Source: Gaeumannomyces sp. JS-464 (Eukaryota; Ascomycota; Sordariomycetes; Magnaporthales; Magnaporthaceae). Taken from it: a stretch of 64,000 nucleotides of DNA. Of the stretch, positions 1 to 11,261 are shown one piece after another; positions within the stretch are counted from its first letter, which is position 1, and every line of letters begins with the position of its first letter. A program made the position numbers and the translations under genes. The notes below the pieces were generated by a model. The model was not told the origin of the DNA, ran no database searches, and was given only the letters and a program-made list of their open reading frames with translations. The stretch spans positions 682,001 through 746,000 of the forward strand of contig NGZR01000008.1 in NCBI GenBank assembly GCA_002197995.1, read 5' to 3'.

Positions 1-1
1 A

Positions 2-1734
2 GCACTGCACTGGGCAGTCAGATACGGATGCCGCGAGCTGCTGGAGCTGCTGCTTCGCAGGTCGGCGGATCCGAGCATCGGCGACGACATGGGCGACACG
101 CCACTGCACAAGGCGCTGGAGGGGCCGACGCCGACGGCGCGCCGCTCCACCTGGCCGTAACGAGGTCGGCGGGCGACGACCTGGGCGTGGTGGAGGCGCT
201 GGTGGAGGGGAAGGCGCCGCTCTACGCAAAGAACCGGCGGGGGGTATCGCCGCTGTTTTCGGCCATCCGCTATGGGCCCACGGACATGGCGCTGATCATG
301 ATCAAAGGCCAGGAGGATGTCGACGCCGAGGTCGACGGCCAACGGACGTCGCTGCAGCTCGTTTTCTACCACGGGTGGGACATCATCCAGGAGCTCGAGG
401 GGGGCGGCGCGGCGGCCGTCAGCGGGCCTGAGGGCTGGGCGCAGGTGCAGCACGCCGTCAGGAACCACTCCCGGCTGCTGACGGACGCGCTGCTCGCGCG
501 CGGCGTGGACCTGAACCGCCCGTGGCGGGATGGCGGCCGGACCCCGCTCGTGTATGCCGCCATGCACGGCGAGATGACCAAGCTGCATCAGCTGCTGACG
601 CGGGAGCCGGACCCGGCCGATGTCCACCTACGGGACGGGGAAGGGAAGTCGCCACTGTGGTGGGCCGTCAGGTACGATCGAGCCGCCGCAGCCCAGCTGC
701 TCGTCGACCACGGCGCCGATGTCGACGAGAGGTTCGACGACGGGACGACGCCGCTGATCGAGGTTGTCAAGCGCGGCCACCACAAGTGCATTTGGGTGCT
801 TCTGAACGCGGGAGCTCGGCCCGGCATGTGTGACGCAGATGGCTGGTCCGCGCTGCTCCACGCTGTCAATAACAACGACAAAAAGCTCGCCTGGCTCTTG
901 CTCAACATCGGGGCCTCCGCCAAGGGCCCCAGCAAGGACATCTGCGGCAGCGGGCAAGCGTCGAAGGCCCTCGAATTGGCCATGGACCGTGATGATCTGC
1001 ATACTGCGTGGCTGCTCAGCGAGCATGGAGCCTCCGTGGACACTGTTGATGGCAAAGGCATGACGCTGCTGCACAGGGCCGCTAGAAGCGGGCGCCTCGG
1101 GGCCGTGCGCTTTCTCATCGACCGCGGCGCCGCCGTCGACGTCAGGGATAAGGACGGGCTGACGCCGCTGCACTATGCCGCGCTCGAGACGCGGGACGAC
1201 GTGGTGGCGGCCCTAGCGGCGGGCCTGAAGGGACCGCTACTCAACGCGCCCGACGCCAAGGGCAATACGCCCTCGTCCTGGCCACGCTCAAAAGGCGGCT
1301 GGGCAACATGCGGGCGCTGTTGTCGCGCGGCGCCTCGTGCGACGTTGCCGACCCGGGCGGCCTAACCGCGCTGCACCACACCGATAGATTGGGCTTCCAC
1401 GAGGGCTGCGCCTGCTCCTCGACAGTGGCGCCGACGCCAACTCGGCGGATAAGCAGCTGTTCACGCCCTTCCATCACCTGGTCAACGGCGAAGCCAGCGG
1501 GCCGGCCCCGATGGACTCGCTGGACGCGCTGGCCAAGGCGGGGGCGAGCCTTGAGGCGCGGGACAGGCACGACCGCACGCCCTGATGCTCGCCGCGCAGC
1601 TGGGCCGCAAAGAAATGGTGCAGGGGCTCCTGGAAATTGGGGCCGACCATCTGGCGCACCGCGAGGACGGCTTAAGGGCGGCCGATTTAGCGGGGAACAT
1701 CATGCGGTTAAGCGGATACTGGGGCAGTGGCTGA
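2..1734 (+). pseudogene. Ankyrin-repeat protein, C-terminal part, frame broken
   Basis: Frames joined across this stretch give about a dozen ankyrin repeats with the usual TPLH and LLxxGA pattern: ALHWAV at the very edge, APLHLAV near 145, TPLVYAA near 540, TPLIEVV near 750, TLLHRAA near 1065 and TPLHYAA near 1160, ending at a TGA at 1732-1734. The start lies beyond the left edge. The frame is lost about four times (near 120, 1270, 1405 and 1582), and each time one base added to a short G or C run restores the repeat pattern. In fungi such repeats are commonly the sensor end of NACHT or NB-ARC receptors, and the SesA effector-like genes to the right fit that, but no NTPase is in view, so a plain ankyrin protein is equally possible. 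Confidence 0.85.
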
Positions 1735-1791
1735 GTTCGCGTGGGGGGCGGCCTGTCCCTCCGGGGCATCACTGATTGTGTCTCTTTGCAC

Positions 1792-2554
1792 CTATCTAGT
1801 CTTCGTGTTGATTGCTGCTCTTGATATGGTATCCAACCGCCGTGCCGTTCCCCTCCTCCCTCCGCTGGCTCCCGTCCGGCTAAAAGTAAAACGGCCCGGT
1901 CGACTGGCCGTTGATTTGGATGCCCCGGTCGCCACGTTCTGGTCCCCGGGCCCGGACTTGACGTACTGCGACCCGTGCCCGAAGTTGTGCAGAGTCACGG
2001 TGCCCTCGGGACCAACACCCCCATCCGGACCAAGCCCGGGTCTCCCGCCGCCAGCCTTGTGCCCTTCTGCCGGACTGCGGCCGCGAGCCGCTCGACCTGC
2101 TCTCGCGTGGCCGCCTTCACGGCGTGGTTGCCCGCCAACACCTCGAGGTCGCGCATGATGCCCGCCATCAGGTCCTCGACCTTGCCGCCGTTGGGGATGG
2201 TCAGGAGCGCCTTGCGGTAGCGCTCGGCGCGGGGCGCGTCCGCGGCGGGGACCACGGCCTCGAATATCTTCTTGAGGGACGCGGCCTTGTCCCGGCAGCT
2301 GGCGAGGACCTTGGCCAGGGCGTCGCGGGAAGACGACGACGCCGCCGCTGAGGGCGAGGAGGTCGAGGAATCGGACTCGAGCAGCCCCTGTTGCGCCGCC
2401 TCCAGGGTGTCCTGGACGGCCGGCAGGCGGGCGGCCACGCCGCGGAACGACCGCGGCAGGCCCCCGGCATCAGACGCGGCATCGTAGATGGCGCGCGACG
2501 CCCCGATCAGGGAGATGATCCCCGATATGAGGCCGATAACTCGGCGCCTGACAT
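1792..2554 (-). pseudogene. SesA-domain cell-death effector-like protein with C-terminal amyloid-type motif
   Basis: The start is placed at the ATG at 2554 (MSGAE), which matches the usual start of SesA (PF17107) proteins. The domain follows: VIGLISGIISLIG, then YDAASDAGGLPRSFRGVAAR, CRDKAASLKKIFEAVVPA and ERYRKALLTI. SesA is a helical domain found on fungal STAND receptors and on stand-alone effectors. The C-terminus (from about 1995 down) has TLHNFGHGSQYVKSG then GDQNVATG, resembling the N/G/Q-rich pseudo-repeat of the sigma/SesB amyloid motif through which a receptor seeds its effector. Two one-base losses (near 2543 and 2020) break the frame; an added G or C repairs each. It is divergent from the paralogue at 3470. 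The domain call is firm; the amyloid role is inferred from the motif and its position. Confidence 0.75.
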
Positions 2555-2822
2555 GGGAAAGGAGAGCGCTGTTGCTCGGAGAATTATGTGAACGCCTTTT
2601 TTTTCCTCCTTTTTTGTTCGTACAGGTCTGACTTTCCTCGTGAAGGCTTGGCTTGGGAGACGATGGGGGAGCCCAACGGAAGGGTGTTGAAAATCTACCA
2701 ATTGCCGGGTATATCCGCATACGCACGCTCACAGCAAAGGGTCCAGGACACTCTTTGTTAGGGAGTAACCACGGCGCCTCCGATGGCTGCTTATTGGATG
2801 CAGCCTGCTTTCGAGGTGCATA

Positions 2823-3106
2823 ATGGTGTATCCACGCCCGGCTGGGTCGGCAAATGTCGCAAATTACCATTGGATGGCGAGCCCCGAAGCTGAAATCCGT
2901 TTGCAGACGCCCGCAGGCAAATGTGCAGAAACGCTGCGCCCAGGGGGCAATATCTTACGTGTTCGCGTTCGGCATTGCGCTTGGCCAGCCGGGTCCAATG
3001 AATACCTCAAACTGCCATTGGATAGCGAGCCCGAAGCCACAGTCCCGTTGCAGACGCCCACAGATAAAGGTGCAGAAAGGCTGCGCCGAGAGGACAATGC
3101 CTTGTG
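2823..3106 (+). repeat. Two-copy diverged tandem repeat, period about 147 bp
   Basis: The block around 2834-2952 recurs at about 2986-3106: CCATTGGATGGCGAGCCC against CCATTGGATAGCGAGCCC, and TTGCAGACGCCC at 2901 and again at 3048. Both copies read in one frame with similar peptides (EAEIRLQTPAGKCAETLR and EATVPLQTPTDKGAERLR). The pattern recalls a decayed WD40 repeat (TVRLWD.ATGKC.QTL), but the period is 49 rather than the usual 42 codons, so this is only a suggestion. Confidence 0.6.
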
Positions 3107-3207
3107 TGATGCCTTACTTGTGCTCTTTTTTCCATTTACCGGGAGCGTATGGAGCGGGTAAGCGGCGAGCTCGGCATTGCCTTTGCTTGCTCAAGCGAGC
3201 CTTACCA

Positions 3208-3260
3208 TTTTTTTTTTTTTTTTTTTTTTTGATTTTTTTTTTTTTTGACTTTTTTTTTTT
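3208..3260. repeat. Poly-T tracts
   Basis: Three long T runs interrupted by GA and GAC. They could be the reverse complement of a retroposed poly(A) tail or simply low complexity; no flanking duplication was found. Confidence 0.7.
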
Positions 3261-3469
3261 CGAGACTATTGATGATATATGACAAGGCGCCTCCTATCCC
3301 AGCATGGGCCTCGACTACCGACCTACCTAGGTACCTAGTTAACCGAAAGCAACGAGTCCCCTTTGCAACACTTACCTAGGTAATTACCACTCTGCGGTTG
3401 TTTTTCCTCCCCTCACTATAAATCGCCTGGCACACGAGAAGCCAGCAGCCGCCTCTTCACCGTCTCATT

Positions 3470-4312
3470 ATGGAAAACGCGGTAACTAAGGCGCGGCTGC
3501 TGAGAGCGCTCGACCAGGCCGCCTACGCCCTCAGCAAGCCCGTCGAGGCCTATTCCGGAATAGAGGATGCCGCCGCCGGGCTCCCCGACGCCTTCCCCGT
3601 GGTGGCCAGGCGCCTCCCGACCTCCTCGAAGCGCTCAGGGAAATGGAGAGCAGCCTCAAGGCCACCGCTGCCGACCAGGAGAAGCCGGAGGCGAAGGAGA
3701 AGTACGGCGCCGCGCTCCAGCTCGGGAGGCGTGCAGGGTGCAGGCGGGCTACCTCCAGGACCTCCTCGAGGCCGCGGCGCCGCGCCGCGCGAGGCGGCCA
3801 AGGTGCGGATGGAGCGGTACCGCGCAGCCGTGGAGAAGGCCGAGGGCGACACGGTCGAGGGCGTGCTGCGGCAGCTCCTCGAGGCGGCCGTCGCCGTGGC
3901 GCCCGCCCTCCTCGGTGGCGAGGAGGACGCGCGGGTCGAGAAGCTGCGTCAGGCGCTCGCCGAGGTCGCCCAGCTCAAGCCGTCGCTGGAGAAGCGCCCC
4001 AAGGCTGGCGGCGCGGTGACGCTCAACAATTACGACAAAGGGACGCAGTTCTACCATGGTGGGGAAGGGGACCGAACCACAACAGTGGCAGTGCGTGATG
4101 GTTACGGGGAGAGGAGCTACAACAACTTTGGGCGGGGTATGCACCAGGCAAAACCTAGCTCGGGTCTGGGGATGGGAGAATGCTTCGATAGTATTAATGT
4201 GCACCTTCCTGTTTTTCTGCATGGGCCCGACCGAAAACGGGCGTCGGACCCCATTGAGAAGCCGGGAAAGACGGGAAACGAAATATATTGTAGCCGCTTG
4301 CGAACTGAATGA
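3470..4312 (+). pseudogene. Second SesA-domain protein with C-terminal amyloid-type motif
   Basis: The start ATG at 3470 follows a CT-rich leader. MENAVTKARLLRALDQAAYA is followed by the SesA hallmarks GIEDAAAGLPDAFPVVARRL, then in other frames DLLEALREMESSLKATA, AGYLQDLLEAAAP and REAAKVRMERYRAAVEKA, LEAAVAVAPALL and VEKLRQALAEVAQ. The C-terminal TLNNYDKGTQFYHGGEG and YNNFGRG parallel the TLHNFGHGSQ motif of the neighbour on the other strand. Three single-base losses (about 3617, 3727 and 3790) cancel, so the first and last parts share a frame. The exact 3' end is uncertain; the tail beyond about 4140 may be non-coding. The two genes look like diverged paralogues of one effector. Confidence 0.7.
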
Positions 4313-4535
4313 CTGTTGGCATGCAAGTATGGCGTCTACCCATCTGGTGTATGCATCCAAATGCTATACGTTATCCAAACGGACTGTACCTAGGCAGGTG
4401 ATACTCAGCTTACCTTACAGCTCGGTGCCCTGCTGCCGTCTCCTTCCTTATCCCGGTCCCGCAGCGGCCTCCGCAGGATATGCGCTCGCACTCTTGGGCG
4501 TCTCGTCACGGACCCGAAGCCTCTCCTCAGTCATC

Positions 4536-5088
4536 TACTTGTACTCCTCGACATGCTCCGCCAGCTGGCGCGCCACATCGGCCTCGTCCCTGTTCCTGGC
4601 GGCCGCCCTCGCAACAGAGTTTAAAGCAATCAGGAAGCAGGGAAACGAGATTGGGGTGCTCATTTTAACAAAGGCAAAGCGATTTTAAAAGAGCTTGCAA
4701 AGATTAAAAAGGCCGTGAGGCTGCGAGTGGCAGTCCAAATGCCTGTTGTAATAAATAAAAGAAAACATGAAAAGATTCTGCTAATCCCCATCAAATATTC
4801 CATTATCCTTAAAACGATAGTGAATACCTCATTGCCTAGCCCCTGACTAACGCGTCGTCTCAAGTCCCAGTCCTCCTCCCGAGTTTCCGTCTCAGCCAGG
4901 TCACCTCCACGAACAAAAGCAATGTCCAACAGTCCACGCAGCCCTTGCATGGGGGTCATCGTGGTTTTCGTCGCTGTGTCTATCATGGGAAGCGAAAAAG
5001 AGGCATTCTTATGTCTGGGAACCGTCCAGCCCAGAGTGTCTTGCCAGAGGGCCAATTCCTTACAGCTCTCGATAGCCGTGCCGACCAA
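4536..5088 (-). CDS. Possible small gene of unknown function
   Basis: From an ATG at 5088 the minus strand reads plausible coding (WQDTLGWTVPRHKN, MTPMQGLRGLLDIAF, EEDWDLRRRVSQGLGNE) and then meets a GTATTC donor-like site near 4832 with a TTACAACAG acceptor-like site near 4746. Farther down, ARNRDEADVARQLAEHVEEYK ends at a stop near 4536. I do not recognise the family, and the middle is AT-rich and unclear. This may be a decayed gene; the boundaries are guesses. Confidence 0.25.
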
Positions 5089-6034
5089 GTTCTGCGTTTT
5101 GTTCTACCCATCTAAGTTGAGGCCTCGTCCGGCGTCTAACTGAGAGCATCTCAGGAACACAGAGTCACGGCCATTGAGTTCGTTGTTGCCCAAATTCTGA
5201 GGATGAGAGCTTATTAATTGCTGATCGTGCTATGCCTCCTTGTCATATGTGGCCTATCTCCATGGCGAAGCGTGGGTTCAAAGGCGCCCCTGATATCATG
5301 GGAACAGCATGTCCATCCTCGGAGCTGATTATGTTGCCGGAGCCCCCGATGGGAGCAGGATGATCTTGACTGGGAACTGCGGATGCCAGTGGCGCGGCAA
5401 AGAACGCCCTCGCCATGGACTCTTCACGGGTTTGATGGCAAGGAAGGGAGCGGGGACCCACGAGCGACAATCCGGGCGTTTATGTCGGTCTCACATAAGC
5501 AGTATCTGGAGGGAACAGTCGGGGAGGTGGCCTGGTAGAACGAGCGTGTTATTTGTCACGATGATGGGCTTGTTGTTGCCTGGTTTCGTTGGTTCTGAGA
5601 AAAAAAGATGCGTAAAAAGGCAGGCTTCTGCAATACACGCGCAGTCATGGACTCGGGGCTTCATGTGAGAGATTTTAGGACAGTATCCCACATCCGGGTA
5701 AAACGTGTTCCGCAATCTCTCTTGTTGCGACCAAGGGAAGGTGCCAGGGGCTCATCCAGCTCCCTCTTGTGCCACTGTCCCACGACCGAATCGGCAGTCG
5801 ACCAATGACAGCATAGCCTCGCTAGCGCCGCGCCACATCAGTTTTCTTCTAGCGCGTGGTTTCAGCCACCGGGAGGTCAGGGGCTCCGGCAAGGTGGCGC
5901 ACAGGCTGGGCTCAGCCGCGGCTGAAAACCCGGGCTCTGGCTCACAAAACCCTCCCCTCTCCCTCCACGCCAAGAATCGGGTCGCGATGCTTCCTTCGTG
6001 TTCCTCACCCTTTGTTCCGTTCGCGTGCTGAACC
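5089..6034. other. No recognisable gene
   Basis: Short frames occur on both strands, but none shows a motif, a convincing start or an intron pattern. The right end probably holds the promoter and leader of the CxxC gene that starts at 6035. Confidence 0.5.
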
Positions 6035-9000
6035 ATGAACTCTGCTGGCGGCGCGCCCTACTTCCCGCCTCCCCAGGCCAATTTGGACGGCTGCCTCCTC
6101 AACCGCCATTCCAACCACAGCAGCCTCTCCTCCGTATACGCAACAAGCATATCCGCCCTCTCCAATTGGCCAAGCGCACGCGTCGATTCCAACGGGCGCA
6201 CCTGTATCGGGCCCACACGATGCCCAGCGACCATCTCTCAACCCGGCCGCACCATGGCAGAAGCCCCAGCAAATCCATGGGCATGCCCCATACGGACGGG
6301 TTGCAGGTGTAGTAGCCCTCAGCCCTGCTCCCAACCCGAGCATCCAGAGCCACCCACCCCCGTCGCCAGCTATCCATACGGCGGGGACATGGCCCCAAGC
6401 AGCGCCTGACCTGGAGTCAGGAAAAGTACCGCTGGCCGCCGGCGCCTGCGCAGCATCAGCAGCAGAGTGTTGGGTACGCACCTTCACCCACCACCTACGG
6501 CTCGGAGTACGTGCCGTCTCCGATGTCGTCTGTCTCCTCGCCAGTTCAAGGGTTCAACTCAACCATGCGGCCGCCCATGCCCCGCCGTCTTGTGTGTCGC
6601 CTGCTGGCACGCCTCAGGCACCGTTCCAGCTCCCATATGCCCGGATTCCCCGTCTCCGGACGCCCGCCACACGAATCGACACCCTCCCCTGCGCCAAGCA
6701 CACACAGTCTTCAGGGTAACTTTCCAGCGAATCCTCATGAGCTGGATCCTACGGCACCGTCCGCCAGGATTAACCCGCCGCTATCGACGAGCAGCGGCCT
6801 CCTGCCGCTCAGAACAAGGCAGCGCAGCCGCATATCTTCCGTACCATCCAGCCGTCACTCAAGATCAACCGGGTCTAAGCCTATGACGCGACCGGCTGTC
6901 GAGAGCGCTCCAGAACCTACGGAGGCTGGCCAGCGTCGCTTTCGAAGCTGGACATATCCAGGTTCTTACCTAATGCTCCTGCTTCTGCTGCCACAAGGAT
7001 TGATCCTAAGCCGTTGCAAGCAGGCAGCCAGACAGCCTGGGCGGTGGTTACCCCTTTTTGAGGAGAATGACTGCTACGAACTGGCGGGAGAGGATATAAG
7101 TCCGCCGGGACACAATGCGCCGGCCTCGCAAGAAACCTCGCAATGGTTCAGGAGAAAGGAGTGGATGTCCCGGCCAGCATGCCTTCTCCTGCGACCCGGC
7201 TAGTGTCGAGAGTGGGAAAGGGGGTCACAAGCACTTGAACGAAGTTGCGAGCCCTGGGGGACTCGGCATCAATCGAGCAATCCATGGCGCCAAGCGAACT
7301 GCCCGGTAACCAAGTGCCGCAACAGGGACAGAAGGTGGCCTCGCCTCCTCAGCCATAGGAGGAGTGTCTGGGTCATCCTCGCAGCGTAGGTGACCTGGGG
7401 TGGAGAAGGGATGCCGAGCCGGAGCTATGGAAGCGGTCATATCCTCCGATGAGATTGCACGGCACTCCTAGCCCAGTCATCTTCGAGTGCCAGGAAGATC
7501 GCGAACTAGATTACTCAACGACCTGGTACCGCCTCCCCGACGTCCCGGACTTTCTCGCCTGCACTCTCTGCCACAAGATGTACATCAAGGGCACGGCCAT
7601 CGCGGCATCTTTTGAGGCTGTTGAGCTGCCCAGGGGACGCTGCCGCTTCAACGTTCCCCGTCTCACCAGATCCCTGGTGCCCGACGCTTGTCGCAACGCT
7701 GACGTGCAGCACATCCGAGACTTCGCGAAGCGGCGACTCGAGATACCAGAGTGCCACGGCCAGGGGGCGTCGGTGCCGAGGCCAAGGTCAAGTGGTTCAA
7801 AAGCCAGGACCCGCGGCTCGACTGGTTCGCGTCGTGCGAGGCCTGCCACGAGGACGTCGTCCAGGGCACGCCGTTCAAGGCCCGCTTCGTCGCCTCCCCG
7901 GCGCAGCCCGAAAACCAGACGTGGGCCTGCGACATCTGCATTCCCTACATCAAGCGCGCTCTTCTCCGGCTCTCCTCGCGGCCGGACGACCGCTGGGACG
8001 CCTTCGTCGAGTCGGCAAATCGCCGCGTGCAGCTCCCAAAGTGCGAGGGTGTCCCCGTCGAGCAAGCTGCGGGGGGACAGACCGTACGATGGTATCGTCC
8101 TACGGCTACACCGGGCGATAGGGCGCAGGAGCTGGTGCTCTGCGAGGCCTGCTTCTGCGACAAGGTGGCCCTGACCAGCCTGGAGAGCGGGTTCGAGCTA
8201 CTCTCGCCGCCGCGGCAGCAGGGCATGGGAGCAGGAGTCCTGGACTTCATCGTGGCCCAAGTGCGCGCCGCCGTCCCGGCTGCCACGACGTGCCTCGGCC
8301 CCACGATACCGGCGACGGCGGCGCTCGCCTCGGCCGCGGCCATGCAGGATCTCAAGGTCCTCCGCACGGCCGCACGGACAATAGTCGTCAGCCCGCCCTG
8401 CACCGCGTCCGGAATCGTCGACGGGCGGTGGTTCGTGCTCTCGGGCGACGACGGGTCCTCCTCCTCCTCCGCAATCCCCGACTTTGCCATCTGCGCGGCG
8501 TGTCACGCCTCCTGGATCGAGACCTGGGGGCTGGCGGGCTTCTTCAAAGCGGCCGCCGGCGTTGCCGACGGCGGAGCCTCCCGTCTCTGCAGCCTGCACC
8601 CGGCGCACCCGCGCTTCCGGCAGCTCGTGCCCCGGCTCGGCGAGGCCGTCGAGACGGGCGTGTGGGCCCCCTTCCCCGCCGCGGTCAAGGTCTGGGCCGG
8701 CGTCCCGCTTTGCCCCCGCTCGACCATGAGGGCCGGCCGGCGCTGGTGGGGCCACGACGACTGCACCGTCTGCGAGGAGTGCCACCTGTCCTTCTGCGGC
8801 GCGGCCGACGGTGGCGCCGCGCTGGCGGTGTCCCTGCCGCTGCGGGGGGATGTGGTTGCCGCGGAGCGCATGTGTTGCATGTACTCGCCGCGCATGCGCC
8901 AGCAGTGGCTGCTCGCGTGCGAGAAGGGAAGCCCGGATGGGTTGGTGGCCTTCTCGAGGCAGAGGCTGGCGGTCTACGCGCAGACGGTGCCGCAGATCAA

Positions 9001-9361
9001 GTTCCTGAGGGGGATGCAGGAGATACAGACGATGCAGGCAATGCACTCTGGTCTGATGAGCACCATGTATTCGGGCATGGCCAGTTTCCGCGAGGTTGGT
9101 AGTCGCTTGCCCACCCCTCTCTCGCTCGGATTTTTGCCCCTTTCTCGGGCTACAAGCTGATTATCTGGCATTCTTCCGGTAACAGGTTGCGGGAACCACA
9201 GACGGACACTTACACGGCAGCAGCGCGCTCGGATGGCACAACACCGAGGAGGGCGCCACCAGCGTCGCCTTCTCGCAGAAGATGTCGGCCGGGTTTGCGG
9301 CGTCGAACGCTCCATGGCGCAGATCCTGCAGCTGGCCACGCTCTGGGACCAGTGGGAGTAG
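6035..9361 (+). pseudogene. Proline-rich N-terminus plus repeated CxxC-pair protein, unknown function
   Basis: The ATG at 6035 (MNSAGGAPYFPPPQ) opens a long P/Q/S-rich, low-complexity region (PPYTQQAYPPSPIGQ near 6130; YGSEYVPSPMSSVSSP near 6500) that changes frame several times. From about 7450 a compact region carries repeated cysteine pairs: CTLCHK, CEACHED with CDIC, CEACFCD, CAACHAS and CTVCEECHLSFC, spaced roughly 120-170 residues apart, each followed by a hydrophobic/basic stretch. This suggests tandem zinc-binding modules. The frame slips once near 7765 (a missing G in a G run). An intron at 9095-9185 (GTTGGT..AACAG, branch-like GCTGAT) removes an in-frame stop, and after one more missing base (near 9305) the protein ends SMAQILQLATLWDQWE with TAG at 9359-9361. 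The family is not recognised by name. If the slips are sequencing errors, this is one intact gene of about 1,050 residues. Confidence 0.65.
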
Positions 9362-9483
9362 AACAGCGGGTGGACAAGGTCGGCAGAACAATGGGAGTAA
9401 TCTTCGGCTTGGCGGCGCATCTCTTTTGTATTATCGCCGACATGTGAGGTACCTTGCGCGACTCCAATAACAGAGCTGGGTCT

Positions 9484-11258
9484 TCAGTCCTGTATGCCGT
9501 GATCCTCTTTGACAAAATGGGCCGCCCGCTCCGCCAGCCCCAGCACCGTGCTTGTCAGCGTCCCCTGCGGAACCAGTGGGAATACACTCGCGTCCACGAC
9601 CCTCAGGTCCTGGACCCCATAAACCCTCAGTCTTTCATCCACAACGCCCCCCTTCTCCCTCGCCATCATGGCGTTGTTCCCCGAGTGATGATACGCCAGC
9701 ATCAAATACCTGCTCACGAACCGATCCACCGCCTCGTCATCACCCTCCATCAACTCCCGCGCGGGGGGTATCCCGGCTGCGTCAGCGGCTCGCCGTCGTC
9801 GTCCAGGACGAGCAGGTCCCGCAGCGGCGGCGAGCACGCGACGGCCACCAGGTGTCGGGCCATCAGGCGGTGGACGGCGCGGTCGAGCGGGTGCGTCAGG
9901 TAGCGCGGGTCGAGGCGTGGCTGCAGGCGCGGGTCGGCGGCCGACTGGACGTGCACGGCGCCGCGGCTGAAGGGGTGCTGCTGGATCGAGATGAGGGTCA
10001 GGTAGTTTGCGCCGTCGCCCGGGCTGGCGAAGATGCGCGACGAGTCGTTGTGCAGCCACGGCATGATGCCCGCGCCGATGCCGATCTCCTGGGCGAGGTG
10101 GTCTGTCGCGAGGCCGGCCTTCAGCAGGGCGTGCTGGTCTTCTGTTCCGGGTGGCGTCTGATTGTCATCGGATGAAGTATTGAGGAACGGCGCCAGGTCG
10201 GATATGGAGCCGCCCAGCTGCGCGAGGGTGAGCAGGGCGCTGCTCCCGTTGACGGTGGCCAGGGGGCCCGTCCGCGAACTGGCGTACTGGGCCTTTGCGG
10301 CGGCGAACATGGCGCCGTCATCGGCGGCGAGGTCGTCGCCCGTCGCGATCCCCGGGCGGACGCGGAACCCGAGGGGCAGCTGGAGATGGTTCTGGAAGTT
10401 CTCGCCGACGTTTGGGTTGGAGACCACGCAGGGGATGGAGAGGGAGGCGAGGTGCGTGCAGTTGCCGACGCCCGAGAGCTCGAGCAGCTTGGAGGACTGC
10501 ATGGACCCCGCGGACAGGATGACCTCGCGGGTGGCGGCCGCTGTGAGGGTGCGGTTGTTCTGGATGTAGGAGACTCCAGTGGCCCTTGCCGTGCCGCCGG
10601 GCGTCCTGTCCAGGAAGACCTTGGTAACGAACGCGCCTGTCTCGACGCGCAGGCCGCTTGGATTTCGGCGGAGCGCTTCGGCCAGGTACGTGTTTGCAGG
10701 GTAGCTGCGCGCGCTGGTTGCAGGGTCGATGTTGAACGGGTTGATGTACCCGCCCCCGGCCACGCCGTCGTGAGGGTCGCCGTCAACCGCTGCGCCCAGG
10801 TTCGCGTACGTGCGCGGCCACGCCTCCATCAGGGGACCGTAGGCCGCGGGGAACGAGTTGACCGTTGGGCCGTGGTCGCCGTGCGCCGACTCGTCAACGT
10901 AGCCCGTCTGCAGGTCGCGCTCGGCCTGGCTGCCGCGCGCATAGGGCACGACGAACCTCTCTGCGCGCTTCAAGAAGGGCCGGAACGCAGCCCACGGCCA
11001 CAGCCCCGACCCTCCCAGAAGCGCGTCCCAGTCGGCCACGTTGCGCCGCGAGTTGGGCGTCCAGAACTGAAAGTTGACAGCGGCCCCGCCGCCCAGTCCC
11101 TTGCCGGCGACGTTGCGGTGCGCGCGCCCGTCGAGACGCGCCTGCCGGACGTTGTCGTAGTCCCAGTCGTAGGTTTTGTTGCCGTACAGCGTCGCGAAGC
11201 AGCCTGGGCACTCGACGGTGACGTCGCCGACGTGCGACCCGCCCGCCTCGAAAGCAGG
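9484..11258 (-). pseudogene. GMC oxidoreductase, N-terminal FAD-binding part missing
   Basis: This is a flavin-dependent alcohol/sugar oxidase or dehydrogenase of the GMC (AA3-like) family. Visible in order: EAGGSHVGD (end of the first FAD strand region), GLGGGAAVNFQFW (signature 1), SAGSMQSSKLLELSGVG (signature 2), VGENFQNHLQLPLGF and, after a one-base loss near 9777, the catalytic-base region YHHSGNNAMM and DASVFPLVPQGT. The Rossmann GxGxxG segment expected upstream is absent because the sequence changes to a NACHT receptor at about 11260. Where the usual catalytic pair has a second His/Asn, I read Thr (QGTLTST), so activity would be doubtful even if complete. NxT/S sites (NNRT, NTSS, NDSS) fit a secreted protein, but no signal peptide remains. 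Confidence 0.9.
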
Positions 11259-11261
11259 GGT

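Noticed and set aside
2823..3282. 112- and 142-codon plus-strand frames
   Set aside because: They run through the two-copy repeat and into the poly-T tract; repeats explain the open frame better than a gene.
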